DNA from: Acetobacteraceae bacterium
GTDB taxonomy: Bacteria > Pseudomonadota > Alphaproteobacteria > Zavarziniales > Zavarziniaceae
NCBI GenBank assembly: GCA_947379865.1
Contig: CANCOY010000088.1
Coordinates: 1-14,801, forward strand
DNA length: 14,801 nucleotides
Direction: 5' to 3'
Part shown: piece by piece, positions 14,559 through 14,801 of the stretch
Layout of the letters: each line of letters starts with the position of its first letter
Numbering within the stretch: position 1 is the first letter of the stretch
Notes under the pieces: model-generated
What the model saw: only the letters and a program-made list of their open reading frames with translations
The model's database searches: none
Told to the model about the DNA's origin: nothing
Translations under genes and position numbers: made by a program

Positions 14559-14801
14559 TCACGCCCCCTCAATCAACGCCAGCCACTCATCCTCGGTCAG
14601 CGTCTGCACGCCCAGTTCGGCGGCTTTGGTGAGTTTGGAGCCGGCGCCGGGGCCGGCGATGACGATGTCGGTTTTTTTGCTGACGGAGCCGGCGACCTTG
14701 GCGCCGAGGGCTTCGGCGCGGGCCTTGGCTTCGTCGCGGGTCATGCGTTCCAGCGTGCCGGTGAAGACCACGGTCTTGCCGGTGACGGGCGAGGTGGACA
14801 G
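14559..14801 (-). CDS. ligA: NAD-dependent DNA ligase, C-terminal BRCT domain (5' part outside window)
   Basis: The frame is open from the window edge at 14801 to TGA at 14561-14559, giving the last 80 residues. It begins LSTSPVTGKTVVFTGTL and contains MTRDEAKARAEALGAKVAGS, VSKKTDIVIAGPGAGSKLTKA and LTEDEWLALI, the standard BRCT domain that ends bacterial LigA. LigA seals nicks during replication and repair. A run of nine G (on this strand; C at 14550-14558) follows the stop immediately. Confidence 0.93.
   Translation of the reverse strand: MSTSPVTGKTVVFTGTLERMTRDEAKARAEALGAKVAGSVSKKTDIVIAGPGAGSKLTKAAELGVQTLTEDEWLALIEGA

Noticed and set aside
1..14801. CRISPR arrays, tRNA or rRNA genes, intact insertion sequences
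   Set aside because: No regularly spaced repeats, tRNA-like TPsiC arms with acceptor stems, or transposase frames were found on either strand.

Overview
The window looks like chromosomal DNA of a high-GC alphaproteobacterium, most likely a Rhodospirillales/Azospirillaceae-type organism. I infer this from strongly GC-biased third codon positions, an alphaproteobacterial type-III-fold ornithine decarboxylase with a long structured leader, and a phage holin of the gene-transfer-agent three-TM type. The genus cannot be fixed from the sequence alone.

Layout: (1) 1-112, the 3' end of an unidentified + strand gene, convergent with (2) a minus-strand block: an ornithine/lysine decarboxylase whose last codons overlap a gamma-glutamylcyclotransferase-like gene, then a TerC-family membrane protein. 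Upstream of the decarboxylase lies a gene-free leader of about 290 nt with several hairpins and an 8-codon upstream ORF (MLATPLKR) that has its own Shine-Dalgarno. I read it as the speF-type RNA leader known from alphaproteobacteria, and it is the most interesting regulatory feature here. (3) 3102-7083, a minus-strand set of acyl-CoA thioesterase II (tesB), a molybdopterin oxidoreductase of unknown substrate and an alpha/beta hydrolase. (4) 7084-9589, an accessory island: a 570-bp gene-free stretch, a short remnant of a phage structural/lysis module on the minus strand (head-tail connector next to holin, with the intervening genes absent), a plus-strand HigB/HigA toxin-antitoxin operon with a textbook promoter and a perfect 16-bp palindromic operator, and a relic gene tail. 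A 19-bp sequence occurs identically on both sides of this island, about 70 nt upstream of tesB and of the next gene, in the same orientation relative to each gene. (5) 9590-11674, a plus-strand Xaa-Pro aminopeptidase with an unusual N-terminal extension of about 100 residues. (6) 11704-14447, minus-strand envelope glycosylation genes: a GtrB-like polyprenyl-phosphate glycosyltransferase whose stop overlaps the start of a large multi-TM GT-C-like protein. (7) 14559-14801, the 3' end of ligA (BRCT domain), cut by the window edge.

Functionally the window joins polyamine synthesis (decarboxylase, possibly with gamma-glutamyl-amine handling by its overlapping neighbour), acyl-CoA and redox metabolism, a small prophage/toxin-antitoxin island, peptide catabolism and lipid-linked sugar transfer. 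No tRNA, rRNA, CRISPR array or intact insertion sequence was seen.
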